The notes beneath the pieces are model-generated. The model saw only the letters and a list, made by a program, of their open reading frames with translations, was not told the origin of the DNA and searched no databases. Positions 1 to 8,783 of a DNA stretch of 56,174 bases are shown piece after piece; position 1 is the first letter of the stretch, and each line of letters opens with the position of its first letter. This DNA comes from Pseudomonadota bacterium (GTDB taxonomy: Bacteria; Pseudomonadota; Gammaproteobacteria; Burkholderiales; Chitinibacteraceae). The translations under genes were made by a program, and so were the position numbers. The stretch spans positions 1-56,174 of the forward strand of contig JAGTRM010000028.1 in assembly GCA_018261735.1 (NCBI GenBank), read 5' to 3'.

Positions 1-435
1 CCTTATCCACCAGGTTGCGTAGGTGGAAAAGCGGAAACCGCGCTCGGGATCGAACTTTTCCAAGGCATGCATCAGGCCGATATTGCCTTCCTCGATCAGG
101 TCCAGCAGGGTCATGCCGCGATTGATGTAATGCTTGGCGATATTCACCACGAGCCGCAAGTTGTGCTCGATCATTTTCTGCCGCGCTTGGAAATCCCCCT
201 GCACCACACGCCGCGCCAGCGCGCGCTCTTCATCCGGGGTCAGCAGGGCACTCTGGCCAATCTGATTCAGGTAAATCTGCGTCACATCGCCGGTTGAATC
301 TGTCGCATACAGACTACTTTCTTCCGCCTGCGCCTGCTCGACTTCCAGATCAGCAGCAACCTCGACTTCTTCCAGCTCGGCCTCTCCTTCTGCATCCAGG
401 AGATCGTCTTCCAGTGTTTCGTTCTGCTCGTCCAT
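1..435 (-). CDS. rpoS: RNA polymerase sigma factor RpoS, N-terminal part (runs off the left edge)
   Basis: Alternative sigma factor for stationary phase and general stress; it directs RNA polymerase to its own promoter set. Seen: reading leftwards from the ATG at 435, 145 codons stay open to the window edge. Residues 1-50 are strongly acidic. Region 1.2 follows ([13 protein letters not shown], about residue 52), then region 2 with [36 protein letters not shown] and [14 protein letters not shown]. The DLIEEGN...[18 protein letters not shown] form matches RpoS rather than RpoD (DLIQEGN...FEYRRGYKFS). The Shine-Dalgarno is weak (CAGAG). No nlpD lies just upstream, although nlpD precedes rpoS in many proteobacteria; about 225 bp without a gene separate rpoS from the next reading frame, so its promoter probably lies there. 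The C-terminal regions 3 and 4 are outside the window. Confidence 0.93.
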   Translation of the reverse strand, partial: MDEQNETLEDDLLDAEGEAELEEVEVAADLEVEQAQAEESSLYATDSTGDVTQIYLNQIGQSALLTPDEERALARRVVQGDFQARQKMIEHNLRLVVNIAKHYINRGMTLLDLIEEGNIGLMHALEKFDPERGFRFSTYATWWIR

Positions 436-660
436 GATTTCTCTGCCGTGATGAATTTTGTTGGATCCACCGGCTTGCCAAACTTGCGTCTTTCAAAAAT
501 GAAGTTTGACCTGGTCGGTGTCGGAATTACCCATTTCGGCTATCTTCTCCCCGCGTTTGACGACCCCTTCTTATAAATACAACAACTTGCTGTTATGTCT
601 ATGAATCCAAAGACGGAACATCCGGGTTGACGCCCCTTTTCCTGATCAACTTTTGATCGA

Positions 661-1098
661 TCAATGGCTCCTTGGATGGTGGTTTTTATGGTTTTCCGGC
701 GGATCCAGCTTTGCAATCAGATAGTGTTCCAGTGCACATGCCAGATAAGAAGTTTCGGGAGGAAAACCGAGTGTTGCAATCCGGTCCACACCGGCGTTAC
801 GCCAGCGTTGTTCCAGGATGTAGTTGACGTCGGTATCGGCAGGGGCAACCTCCAGAACATGCGCCAGCAGCCTTTTTCGGATACCGTGCTTTTTTTGAGA
901 GCCATAGCTGTGTCCTGCGCCCAGCCCTACAAAAACCAGCGTTTCCCCGCTGAGTAGTGCATATACGCCATCAAGTTCATGATTCGGGATTGCGCCGCAG
1001 CCATCCCAGGAAAAATCCCATGCGGGTGTTGCCATATTGCCCCCATGGAGATCAAAAAAATTTCCGGTTTCTTGCACCAGACTATCTCTTGCTGCCAT
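661..1098 (-). CDS. GIY-YIG nuclease-like small protein
   Basis: A 145-residue protein whose C-terminal 100 residues look like a GIY-YIG endonuclease fold. Seen: GVYALL stands for the GIY strand and VFVGLGAG for the YIG strand, then GIRKRLLAHV supplies the conserved Arg, AGVDRIATLGFPPE is a middle block, ALEHYLI gives the metal-ligand Glu, and DPPEN the terminal Asn. I chose the ATG at 1098, which has GGAGG 12 nt upstream; the frame is open to a TTG at 1164. Known of the family: these domains cut DNA in repair, recombination or mobile introns. What this stand-alone version cuts is unknown. It sits alone, divergent from the sensor kinase gene and downstream-facing towards rpoS. The match rests on motif order alone, so the function is tentative. 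Confidence 0.6.
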   Translation of the reverse strand: MAARDSLVQETGNFFDLHGGNMATPAWDFSWDGCGAIPNHELDGVYALLSGETLVFVGLGAGHSYGSQKKHGIRKRLLAHVLEVAPADTDVNYILEQRWRNAGVDRIATLGFPPETSYLACALEHYLIAKLDPPENHKNHHPRSH

Positions 1099-1198
1099 GC
1101 CAGTTCTCTGCCTCCCGGATCTTCGCGCGGTATGTTTCGGAAGATCACCACGTCTTGGTTGCAACGACGACTTATCCGATTGTTTATCAAGGAGATAA

Positions 1199-1212
1199 GG
1201 GTCAGCTGACCC
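1199..1212. promoter_or_regulatory. 14-bp perfect palindrome, possible operator
   Basis: GGGTCAGCTGACCC is perfectly self-complementary and is flanked by TTATCA on the left (with a 9-nt interruption) and TGATAA on the right. It lies in the 282-bp space between the divergent GIY-YIG-like gene and the sensor kinase gene, so a dimeric regulator bound here could act on either. No regulator is assigned. Confidence 0.35.
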
Positions 1213-1380
1213 TGATAATTTATGGTGCGATGCCGCACATGTGAATACGCGTGGGCGCGTACGTGTTTGCCCTTACTGTCCTGACCATTGACGCAGAGTA
1301 GGTAATCCCTTACGGTGTTCACCACCCTTTACTGGCCAATCTGATATCCACAGAACCTGGCTATCCTACCGGTCGTAATC

Positions 1381-4128
1381 ATGAAAAATGCTTGGGCATA
1401 TCGTTGGTCTGACATTCCGTGGTTGATCGGCACGGCGGCCGTCTATGCCTTGCTCGCCAAAATCGTTCTCACGCTCTACTCGACCAATGGCTTGGTGTCC
1501 GTCTTCTGGCCAGGTGCCGGCGTTTCACTGGCCATGCTTCTGCTCGGCGGGCAAAAGTTTTGGATAGGTATCTATGCCGGCGCCGTGATTGGGGGCATTT
1601 GGACAGGCTACCCTTTGGATGAGGTAGCGGTTCTTTCATTGGGAAATGTGCTTGAAGCGCTGCTGGGCGCATGGTTACTGCGCCGAAAAGGCGATTTCGA
1701 CGTCTCGCTCCAGTCTCCACGCGATTTTTTCCGATTATTCTATTTGGCCGGGGCGCTTAGCCCATCCATCAGTGCGGCGATAGGCATCTGCACCATGCTG
1801 TATATGGGTCACATTGCTCCAAGCAACGCCATGCATGTATTGGCCCAATGGTGGATGGGCGACACACTCGGTATCGTGCTCATCGCTCCTTTCATCATGG
1901 TCTGGCGTACCCCGCCGCGTATAGAGTCATGGCGCTGGCCGGAACTCGTTGCATTGCTGGCGGTTTCCCTAGTAATCGGCCAGGTTGTTTTTCTTGATTG
2001 GTTTTATGAACTGTTTGGCCTGATCAATCACGGCCACTGGATGTATCTGGTCGTTTGTTGGGCCGCCATACGATTGGGATTGCACGGCGTGCTGCTCGTC
2101 ATGCTGCTGACAACCGTGCAGGCCCTGGTGGGCGCAGCACAAGGAGTCGGTCTCTTTGGTCGCGATCTGGCAAACACCCAGCTGGTCAATTTTTGGGCAT
2201 ACACGATTATCCTCGCGCTGATCGGGATACCGCTGGCGATCATTTTTGCCGAACGCGAACGAACCACCGCAGAGCTACGATCCAGCAAGCGCCGCTATAG
2301 CACCTTGTTTGAAAACATGCAGGATGGGCTTGCTCACTGCCGCATGATCTTCCGGGGTGAAGTTGCCGTTGATTACGAATACATCTCCGCCAATCCGGCT
2401 TTCGAAAAAGTCACTGGATTGAAGGATGTGATCGGTCGCAAGATCAGTGAAATCATTCCCGGTTACGCAAAAGAGAACCAGGTTTCTCTGGATACTTTCG
2501 GCAAAGTTGTCCGCACGGGAGAACCCGTACGCTGGGAGCATTATCTCGCAGCGCAAGAACGCTGGTTTTCGTTCGCCGTCTACCGGCCTGCACCCGATGA
2601 GTTCGTCTGCCTTATCGAAAACATTACGGAACGCAAACAGGCGGAAGACGAATTGCGCAAACTCTCGCAGGCGATAGCGCAGGTTCCGGTCAGCATCGTC
2701 ATCACTGATCTGGATGCACGCATCCAGTATGTCAATCCCGCGTTCAGTGCTGCGTCTGGATATTCCGCCCAGGAAGCCATGGGCCAGAACCCGCGCCTGC
2801 TTAAATCCGGCAGTACCCCGCAAAAAACCTATGAGGACCTCTGGGCCACGCTTCAGGCAGGGAAAATCTGGCGCGGCGAATTCATCAACCGCCGTAAAAA
2901 CAGCACCGAGGAATACATCGAAGCGGCCACCATATCCCCTCTTCGCCAGGCGGACGGGCAGATAACCCACTATGTTGCAGTCAAGGAAGATATCACCGAG
3001 CGCAAACGAATCGTGGCCGAACTGCGGTTGAGCAAAGATCGCTTTCTATTGGCGAAAGCGGCAGCAGGTCTGGGTTACTTCGACCACGACATCGTCAATG
3101 GCAATCTCGAGTGGGACGAACAAGCACGGGAATTTTGGGGCTTCGGTTCGGATGAACGGTTCGGCTTTGATGAATTCCTGTCCGGCATACACCCCGATGA
3201 CCGTGCGGCCACACAGGCCGCTATCGCGAGGTCTCATGATCCAACCGGCACCGGGAAATACTATGCAGAATATCGGGTTATCAATCGAGGCAACAAACGT
3301 GTTCGCAATGTAGTGGCCAGTGGGGAAGTATTTTTCGAAAACGGGCATGCTATCCGCGCCTTCGGCATATTGAGGGATATTTCTGCGCAGAAACAACTGG
3401 AAAAGGAAATTCAGGAGCGACGCAGCGAGATGGAAGGACTCATCAACCAGCAGGTGGCAGCGCAGACGGCCGCAGCCATCGCGCACGAATTGAACCAGCC
3501 ACTGGTCGCAGTTTCTGCCTATAGTGAGGCGGCACTGCGCATGCTGCGCAGCGAAAAGGCAACCCCGGAAAAACTGGCGTACGCGCTGGAAGGCGCGATG
3601 ACGCAGGCACAGCGCGCAGGCAATACGCTACATGAACTGCTCGATTTCCTGCACAAGGGCGAAGTCGTTCCCGAGCCGGTCGACCTCAACCGCGTGGTGC
3701 ACGATGCGCTCACCATCGCCGAAGAAAGTGGTTACGGCGGCTTCCATCAAGTGCTGGAACTCGAGCCGGATTTGCCGCCGGTTCTGGCCAACCATCTCCA
3801 GCTGCAGAAGGTTCTGGTCAATCTGCTGCATAACGGGGTCGAGGCCATGCGCAGTACAGGGATGCCCATGTCCTCGATTACCATCAAGGTGAAAACCATG
3901 CATGAGAAAAAAATGGCACAGGTGACGGTGCAAGACAGCGGCCCTGGGCTTGATACGGAAATGGCCAATCGCATTTTTGAACCCTTTTTTACCACCAAAC
4001 CCAAGGGCATCGGTCTGGGGCTTGCCATCAGCCGCGCGCTCATCGAAGCGCATGGCGGGCAGCTTTGGGCCGATATGGACACCGGCCCTGGAGCGACATT
4101 CCACTTTAATCTGCCCTTCGCCTCATGA
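1381..4128 (+). CDS. MASE1 / multi-PAS sensor histidine kinase
   Basis: Inner-membrane sensor kinase of 915 residues, probably the partner of the response regulator that follows. Seen: an N-terminal hydrophobic MASE1-type region to about residue 290 (several membrane spans, with VFWPGAGVSLAMLLLGG near the start); three PAS/PAC blocks starting near residues 303, 427 and 549, the first two ending in ENITERKQAE and EDITERKRIV; a HisKA box with AHELNQPLVA placing the phospho-His near residue 702; and an ATPase domain with DSGPGLD and GIGLGLAISR. The kinase core is FixL-like, but nothing in the PAS blocks was shown to bind haem, so I do not call it FixL. Its TGA overlaps the ATG of the next gene (ATGA), which means translational coupling. 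The signal sensed is unknown. Confidence 0.9.
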   Translation: MKNAWAYRWSDIPWLIGTAAVYALLAKIVLTLYSTNGLVSVFWPGAGVSLAMLLLGGQKFWIGIYAGAVIGGIWTGYPLDEVAVLSLGNVLEALLGAWLLRRKGDFDVSLQSPRDFFRLFYLAGALSPSISAAIGICTMLYMGHIAPSNAMHVLAQWWMGDTLGIVLIAPFIMVWRTPPRIESWRWPELVALLAVSLVIGQVVFLDWFYELFGLINHGHWMYLVVCWAAIRLGLHGVLLVMLLTTVQALVGAAQGVGLFGRDLANTQLVNFWAYTIILALIGIPLAIIFAERERTTAELRSSKRRYSTLFENMQDGLAHCRMIFRGEVAVDYEYISANPAFEKVTGLKDVIGRKISEIIPGYAKENQVSLDTFGKVVRTGEPVRWEHYLAAQERWFSFAVYRPAPDEFVCLIENITERKQAEDELRKLSQAIAQVPVSIVITDLDARIQYVNPAFSAASGYSAQEAMGQNPRLLKSGSTPQKTYEDLWATLQAGKIWRGEFINRRKNSTEEYIEAATISPLRQADGQITHYVAVKEDITERKRIVAELRLSKDRFLLAKAAAGLGYFDHDIVNGNLEWDEQAREFWGFGSDERFGFDEFLSGIHPDDRAATQAAIARSHDPTGTGKYYAEYRVINRGNKRVRNVVASGEVFFENGHAIRAFGILRDISAQKQLEKEIQERRSEMEGLINQQVAAQTAAAIAHELNQPLVAVSAYSEAALRMLRSEKATPEKLAYALEGAMTQAQRAGNTLHELLDFLHKGEVVPEPVDLNRVVHDALTIAEESGYGGFHQVLELEPDLPPVLANHLQLQKVLVNLLHNGVEAMRSTGMPMSSITIKVKTMHEKKMAQVTVQDSGPGLDTEMANRIFEPFFTTKPKGIGLGLAISRALIEAHGGQLWADMDTGPGATFHFNLPFAS

Positions 4129-4739
4129 AACGCAAATCAACGATCTTTGTGGTTGACGACGATCCCGCAGTGCGCGATTCGCTGACGCTGCTGCTCGAAC
4201 ATGAGGATTTCATCGTCGAAACCTTCGATAGTGCGGAAGCCTTCCTGGCCGCCAACCGCTCAGCGCCGTACAGTTGTGCCATTGTCGATATCCGCATGGC
4301 CGGTATGGATGGCATCCAGCTGCAAACCGAGCTGGCGCGTCGCAGTTCCTTGTTGCCCGTCATCTTTCTCACCGGCCATGGCGATATTCCCCTGAGTGTT
4401 CGGGCCATCAAGGCCGGCGCGGTCGATTTCCTGACCAAACCCGTTACCGGATCGGCACTGCTGGCAAGCGTGCTGGCGGCACTGCGCGAAAGCGAAAAAC
4501 TGGACTTGCAGGCCAAAGCCAATCACACGGCCTCCGAGTGCATCTCCAATCTGACCGACCGGGAACGTGATGTCATGATTCTGGCCGTCGAGGGCTTGTC
4601 CAACAAAGAAATTGCACGCCATCTGGGCATCAGTCACCGGACGGTTGAAATTCACAAGGCGAGAATCATGCACAAGACCGGGGCAACCACCTTGCTCGAC
4701 CTGGCCCGCATTGCCAAAGCCAGCGGGTTGCGTAACTAG
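4125..4739 (+). CDS. FixJ-family response regulator (REC + LuxR-type HTH)
   Basis: Two-domain transcription factor of 204 residues, expected to be phosphorylated by the upstream kinase. Seen: an acidic pocket DDD at 11-13, phospho-acceptor Asp near 55 in IVDIRMAGMDG, the switch Thr in FLTGHGDIP, and the Lys in DFLTKPV; then a LuxR-type helix-turn-helix at about 139-200 with LTDRERDVM and GLSNKEIARHLGISHRTVEIH. Length and layout fit the FixJ/TodT/StyR group. It overlaps the kinase gene by 4 nt. Its TAG stop forms the first bases of an inverted-repeat element, so the 3' end of the mRNA probably folds. Targets are not visible; DNA near the kinase promoter is one candidate. Confidence 0.92.
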   Translation: MKRKSTIFVVDDDPAVRDSLTLLLEHEDFIVETFDSAEAFLAANRSAPYSCAIVDIRMAGMDGIQLQTELARRSSLLPVIFLTGHGDIPLSVRAIKAGAVDFLTKPVTGSALLASVLAALRESEKLDLQAKANHTASECISNLTDRERDVMILAVEGLSNKEIARHLGISHRTVEIHKARIMHKTGATTLLDLARIAKASGLRN

Positions 4740-4907
4740 GTTCTGTTGACGCTAGATTATTTTTTTACGCAAGCCCGCCAACTTGTCGGGGCGCGAAGCC
4801 AAGCGCAAGCAAGACTTCCCGTCTTGCGAGCATTGGCGACAAAGCATCCGGCAAGAATGGCGGGCTTGCCCTCCGCGTAAAAATCAATCTAACGCCAACA
4901 GAGCCTA
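4737..4907. repeat. 171-bp inverted-repeat (MITE-like) element
   Basis: The left end reads TAGGTTCTGTTGACGCTAGA and the reverse complement of the right end reads TAGGCTCTGTTGGCGTTAGA. The match continues inwards for about 45 nt through ATTTTTTTACGC and AAGCCCGCCA with a small gap. The centre holds a second hairpin (GCAAGAC/GTCTTGC). It has no room for a transposase. The left end includes the stop codon of the response regulator gene. I saw no other copy in this window. Confidence 0.6.
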
Positions 4908-4930
4908 CAGCTTTCGCCCTGCAGCGATTA

Positions 4931-4956
4931 CCAAGGCAACTCCGGTAGCTTGCCTT
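4931..4956. other. Short perfect hairpin upstream of the EEP-family gene
   Basis: CAAGGCAA and TTGCCTTG form 8-bp perfect arms around a 10-nt loop, between the repeat element and the next gene. It has no T tract, so it is a poor intrinsic terminator. It could be an operator or a leader hairpin. Confidence 0.3.
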
Positions 4957-5007
4957 GATCCAATAAGCACGGCATGCTGACAACATCCGCACCAGCAGGT
5001 TGTTGCC

Positions 5008-6063
5008 ATGAACGATCAAAATACCGCCAGCCAATGGGCTACGCTCTCGGTCGCCACCTTCAACATGCTCAACCTGGCACTGCCCGAGCGTAGTTTCTAT
5101 GCCAATCAAACCCCCTACACCTCGCAGGAGTACCGGCGCAAAATTGATTGGCTCGGCTTGCAACTCGCGCGACTGAATGCTGATCTGATCGCCGTCCAGG
5201 AGGTTTGGGACGAAGCGGCATTGCAAGAAGCAGTGGCAAACAGCCATTTGCACTACAGCACTGTGCAGGCCCCGGGGGCAGAACAAGGCTCTACCGGCAC
5301 CCCGCGCAACGGCCTGATTACCCGCCTGCCGCTCGAAAACCTTGAAGCCATACAGGAATTTCCGTCCGAGATGAGCGTGCCGGTTCCAGAACTGGGCGAA
5401 CACAGTCGTTTCGAGCGCCCGATTCTCAAGGTGCGCGTGCGCACCCGGCAGGGGCAGGTTCTGCATGTGCTGATTGCGCACCTGAAATCGAAACGGCCCA
5501 AATTCCTGCAAGATGCTTCCGGCAATGCACTGGAAGACCGCGACGACCCGGTCATCGGGGTACGCGCCGCCTTGCGCTCCCTGGTGATGCGTGCGGCAGA
5601 AGCTGCGGCACTGCGCGCCCTGGTTGTCGACATCCTGAAAAATACCCATGAGCCGCTGATCCTGATGGGCGATCTGAACGACGGCCCGAATGCGGTCACG
5701 ACCCAGATGGTCGCCGCCACCGCCGAAGTTGCCTTTGATCGCCAGGCCCGCGACACCGCACTGTTCAACGCTTACGATATCCAAACGGGTTCCGTACTCC
5801 TGCGCGATGTGGCCTACAGCCATGTTTATCAGGGGTTCGCCGAAGTGCTGGACCAGATTTTTGTCTCGGAAGAGTTCATGTTCGATAGCCGCTTCTGCCT
5901 GGGCGATGTGCGCCGCGTCGATTACTTCAACGATCACCTCAACGAAGGCCGCGACCGCATCCGCTCCGACCACGGTTTCGTGCGCGCCCTGTTACGCCTG
6001 CGCATGCCGGCCGAATCCAGTGCGGACCCGCGCCATACTCCTTCGCCCATCCAACCGATTTGA
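5008..6063 (+). CDS. Endonuclease/exonuclease/phosphatase (EEP) family protein
   Basis: A 351-residue hydrolase of the DNase I/exonuclease III/phosphatase fold, which cleaves phosphodiester bonds using a divalent metal. Seen: ATFNMLNL near residue 17 (the metal-site Asn), LIAVQEVWDE (catalytic Glu), IAHLKSKRP, LILMGDLNDGP (Asp and Asn of the active site) and RSDHGFVRALL (the closing Asp-His pair). No signal peptide is evident, so it is probably cytoplasmic. Substrate is unknown; nucleic acid, a phospholipid or a small phosphoester are all possible. The downstream malQ begins 2 nt after its stop, so the two are likely co-transcribed, which is an unusual pairing without an obvious metabolic link. 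Confidence 0.85.
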   Translation: MNDQNTASQWATLSVATFNMLNLALPERSFYANQTPYTSQEYRRKIDWLGLQLARLNADLIAVQEVWDEAALQEAVANSHLHYSTVQAPGAEQGSTGTPRNGLITRLPLENLEAIQEFPSEMSVPVPELGEHSRFERPILKVRVRTRQGQVLHVLIAHLKSKRPKFLQDASGNALEDRDDPVIGVRAALRSLVMRAAEAAALRALVVDILKNTHEPLILMGDLNDGPNAVTTQMVAATAEVAFDRQARDTALFNAYDIQTGSVLLRDVAYSHVYQGFAEVLDQIFVSEEFMFDSRFCLGDVRRVDYFNDHLNEGRDRIRSDHGFVRALLRLRMPAESSADPRHTPSPIQPI

Positions 6064-6064
6064 A

Positions 6065-7636
6065 ATGCCTGCCATGCCTAAACCCGTCACGCCCCTTTTC
6101 AACTGGCTCGACCAGCGCGATGCCGGCATCCTGCTGCATCCCACCAGCCTGCCCGGTACGCAAGGGGTCGGCGTGCTGGATGGCGCCGTGGATGACTGGT
6201 TTGCGTTCCTGTCCGATGCCAGTATCCGCTACTGGCAAGTCTGCCCGCTCGGACCCACCGGTTACGGCGATTCGCCCTACCAGTGCTTTTCCACCTTTGC
6301 CGGCAATCCCTATCTGATCGATCTTGCTGCCTTGCAGAAATTGGGTTTGCTGGGTCAGGCCGACCTCGCGCCACTGGCGCAGCTCCCGCAGGATCATGTT
6401 GATTTTGGCGCGCTGTACAAAACCAAGTGGCCGATCCTGTTCAAGACCTTCGAGACGTTTGTCGCGACGCCCGATATCGCCCTGCCCTACGGTGATTTCG
6501 AGCAATTCAAGCAGCAACACCAATTCTGGCTGGAGCCCTACACGCTGTTCCTTGCGATCAAGGATCTGCGCCACGGCCAGCCTTGGTGGGAATGGCCGGA
6601 AGAACTGCGTTTTTATTCGCGCGCCCGCTCGGCCAAATTACCTGAAAGCGTCCAAACCTGTGCCCAGGCCCATACATTTTTCCAGTACCTGTTCTTTGGC
6701 CAGTGGCAAGCCGTGCGCGAGCGGGCACAGGAAAAAGGAATTTCCATCATCGGTGACGCGCCCATCTTCGTCGCGCCCGATAGCGCCGATGTCTGGTCGC
6801 AGCCGGAACTCTTTCAGCTGGACCAGAAAACCGGCCGCCCGCTGTGTGTGGCCGGGGTGCCGCCCGACTACTTCGCCGCCGAAGGGCAGCTCTGGGGCAA
6901 CCCACTCTACGCCTGGGAAAAACACGCCGAAACCGGCTTTGCCTGGTGGCTGGCGCGGCTGCGCGCCAATTTCCTGCTGTGCGATGTGGTGCGCATCGAC
7001 CATTTCCGTGCGTTCGATACCTACTGGTCGATTCCGGCCAATGCGCCGACCGCCCAAACCGGGCAATGGCGCCATGGCCCGGGTCTCGCTTTCTTCGAAG
7101 CCATTGCCCAGTCGATTCCCGATGCCAAACTGATTGCGGAAGACCTGGGCGAACTGCTGCCCAGCGTGCATACATTGCGCCATGCCACCGGCCTGCCCGG
7201 CATGGCGATCCTGCAATTCGCCTTTGGCGGCAACGCCAGCAACAGCTACTTGCCGCACAACCTGCATGCCAACAGCGTGATCTATCCCGGCACGCATGAC
7301 AACGACACCACGCAGGGCTGGTATCGCAGCGCGCCGGAAGCGGTGCGAGACCATGTGCGGCGCTATCTGCACGTCAGCGGACATGACATTCACTGGGATT
7401 TCATCCGCGCAGCCTACGCATCGGTCTGCAACCTCGCCGTCTTCCCGCTGCAGGATTTGCTGGGTCTGGATTCTGCCGCCCGTTTCAATGTGCCAGGGCA
7501 AGCCGCCGGCAACTGGCAATGGCGCTACTCGGCAGAGCAACTATCGTCCTTGCATCACCTGAGTGCTGCCTACCTGCGCGAACAGGGCGTGCTGTTCGGC
7601 AGAACAGGCGACCGACCAGCAAGCAAAACGCTATAA
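6065..7636 (+). CDS. malQ: 4-alpha-glucanotransferase (amylomaltase)
   Basis: Transfers alpha-1,4-glucan segments between maltodextrins, feeding maltose and glycogen breakdown in the cytoplasm. Seen: a GH77 protein of about 523 residues opening with GILLHPTSLPGTQGVG and YWQVCPLGPTGYGDSPYQ; the nucleophile Asp in VVRIDHFRAF; the acid/base Glu in LIAEDLGELLPSV; and the third carboxylate in PGTHDNDTTQGW. The frame is open far upstream (to 5690), but that part overlaps the preceding gene; the true start is the ATG at 6065 or the one at 6074. No other glycogen or maltose genes are in the window. Confidence 0.94.
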   Translation: MPAMPKPVTPLFNWLDQRDAGILLHPTSLPGTQGVGVLDGAVDDWFAFLSDASIRYWQVCPLGPTGYGDSPYQCFSTFAGNPYLIDLAALQKLGLLGQADLAPLAQLPQDHVDFGALYKTKWPILFKTFETFVATPDIALPYGDFEQFKQQHQFWLEPYTLFLAIKDLRHGQPWWEWPEELRFYSRARSAKLPESVQTCAQAHTFFQYLFFGQWQAVRERAQEKGISIIGDAPIFVAPDSADVWSQPELFQLDQKTGRPLCVAGVPPDYFAAEGQLWGNPLYAWEKHAETGFAWWLARLRANFLLCDVVRIDHFRAFDTYWSIPANAPTAQTGQWRHGPGLAFFEAIAQSIPDAKLIAEDLGELLPSVHTLRHATGLPGMAILQFAFGGNASNSYLPHNLHANSVIYPGTHDNDTTQGWYRSAPEAVRDHVRRYLHVSGHDIHWDFIRAAYASVCNLAVFPLQDLLGLDSAARFNVPGQAAGNWQWRYSAEQLSSLHHLSAAYLREQGVLFGRTGDRPASKTL

Positions 7637-7664
7637 TTCGGCCTCTTTGCAGACACGACAAAAA

Positions 7665-8639
7665 ATGAATCAGCCGATTGAACAGGCCCTGGCCTTGCTG
7701 GCCGCCGGCGAACTGGTCGCCATTCCCACCGAAACGGTCTACGGACTCGCTGCCGATGCGGCCAACCCGCAAGCCGTGGCCAAGATTTTCGCCGCCAAGG
7801 GACGTCCCAGCGATCACCCGCTGATCGTGCATATCGCAGGCAGCGCGCAAATCGACGACTGGGCCATTGATGTTCCGCAAGCCGCGCGCGACCTCGCCGC
7901 CGCGTTCTGGCCCGGCCCGCTCACGCTGATCCTGAAACGCCAGCCGCACGTGCCCGATGCCGTAACCGGCGGCCAGGACACCGTGGGCCTGCGCGCCCCG
8001 GCGCACCCGCTCACCCACGAGTTGCTGGTGCGCTTCGGCGGCGGCCTGGCAGCGCCTTCGGCCAACAAGTTCGGTCATGTCAGCCCGACCACGGCGGAGC
8101 ATGTGCGTCAGGAATTCGGCGCGGAAGTTCCGTTGGTACTCGACGGCGGCCCTTGCCTCGTGGGCGTGGAGTCGACGATTGTCAGTCTGGTTTCCGATCA
8201 ACCGATGTTGCTGCGACCCGGCGGCGTGCCGCGTGAAGCCATCGAAGCCGTTCTCGGCCGGCCGCTGGAACACCACCAGAAATCTGATACTGCCAAGATC
8301 CGGGCATCCGGCCTGCTCGATTCGCACTACGCACCGCGCACCAAACTGATTACCGGCTCACTGCCGCAATTGGTGGAAACTGCGCACCGTTACTATGAGC
8401 AGGGCCAGCGCGCGGGCTTGATTCTATTCGGTGAATCACCCGCTGCCATTCCTGCGGCAATCCGTGTCGCCATGCCCACGAACCCCGCTGCCTATGCGCG
8501 CGAGCTCTATGCCACCTTGCGCCAGCTGGATACGGCCGGTCTGGATCTGCTGCTGCTGGAAAGTCCACCCAATACGCCGGAATGGTTGGCGGTCAATGAC
8601 CGGCTGATGCGCGCCGCCCACGTACGGTTGCCGCATTAA
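7665..8639 (+). CDS. tsaC: L-threonylcarbamoyladenylate synthase (Sua5/YrdC family)
   Basis: Makes threonylcarbamoyl-AMP from threonine, bicarbonate and ATP, the first step in t6A37 tRNA modification. Seen: at 324 residues it is the long Sua5 form. The YrdC domain (about 1-200) has IPTETVYGLAADA, AKGRPSDHPLIVH, FWPGPLTLILKR, VGLRAPAHP and APSANKFGHVSPT, and LLRPGGVPRE closes it. The C-terminal Sua5 domain begins near ASGLLDSHYAPRTKL. I chose the ATG at 7665 because translation from the upstream ATG would run through the end of malQ. A TATAAT hexamer at 7632-7637, overlapping the malQ stop, may be its own -10 box, although no good -35 precedes it. Confidence 0.93.
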   Translation: MNQPIEQALALLAAGELVAIPTETVYGLAADAANPQAVAKIFAAKGRPSDHPLIVHIAGSAQIDDWAIDVPQAARDLAAAFWPGPLTLILKRQPHVPDAVTGGQDTVGLRAPAHPLTHELLVRFGGGLAAPSANKFGHVSPTTAEHVRQEFGAEVPLVLDGGPCLVGVESTIVSLVSDQPMLLRPGGVPREAIEAVLGRPLEHHQKSDTAKIRASGLLDSHYAPRTKLITGSLPQLVETAHRYYEQGQRAGLILFGESPAAIPAAIRVAMPTNPAAYARELYATLRQLDTAGLDLLLLESPPNTPEWLAVNDRLMRAAHVRLPH

Positions 8640-8694
8640 TTTCTCTTTCTGATTCCGGGAAAACTCTACACTTAACCCAGTGCGGGTATTCATC

Positions 8695-8721
8695 AGAATG
8701 ACATATGAAAAGGGTCATTCT
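8695..8721. promoter_or_regulatory. Inverted repeat in the decarboxylase promoter region
   Basis: AGAATGAC and GTCATTCT are perfect 8-bp arms separated by 11 bp, 62 bp before the decarboxylase start. The AT-rich TTAATATA just after it could be a -10 region, which would place a dimer-binding site at about -35. No regulator gene lies next to it. Confidence 0.4.
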
Positions 8722-8783
8722 CAGTTAATATACGCCCCTTGTTTTTTGCTCAGCCCGGCGGGGTTGCCATAAGGATTGCTGCC

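Noticed and set aside
1381..4739. Calling the kinase/regulator pair FixL and FixJ
   Set aside because: Only the kinase core and the regulator layout are FixL/FixJ-like. I saw no evidence for a haem-binding PAS domain or nitrogen-fixation context.
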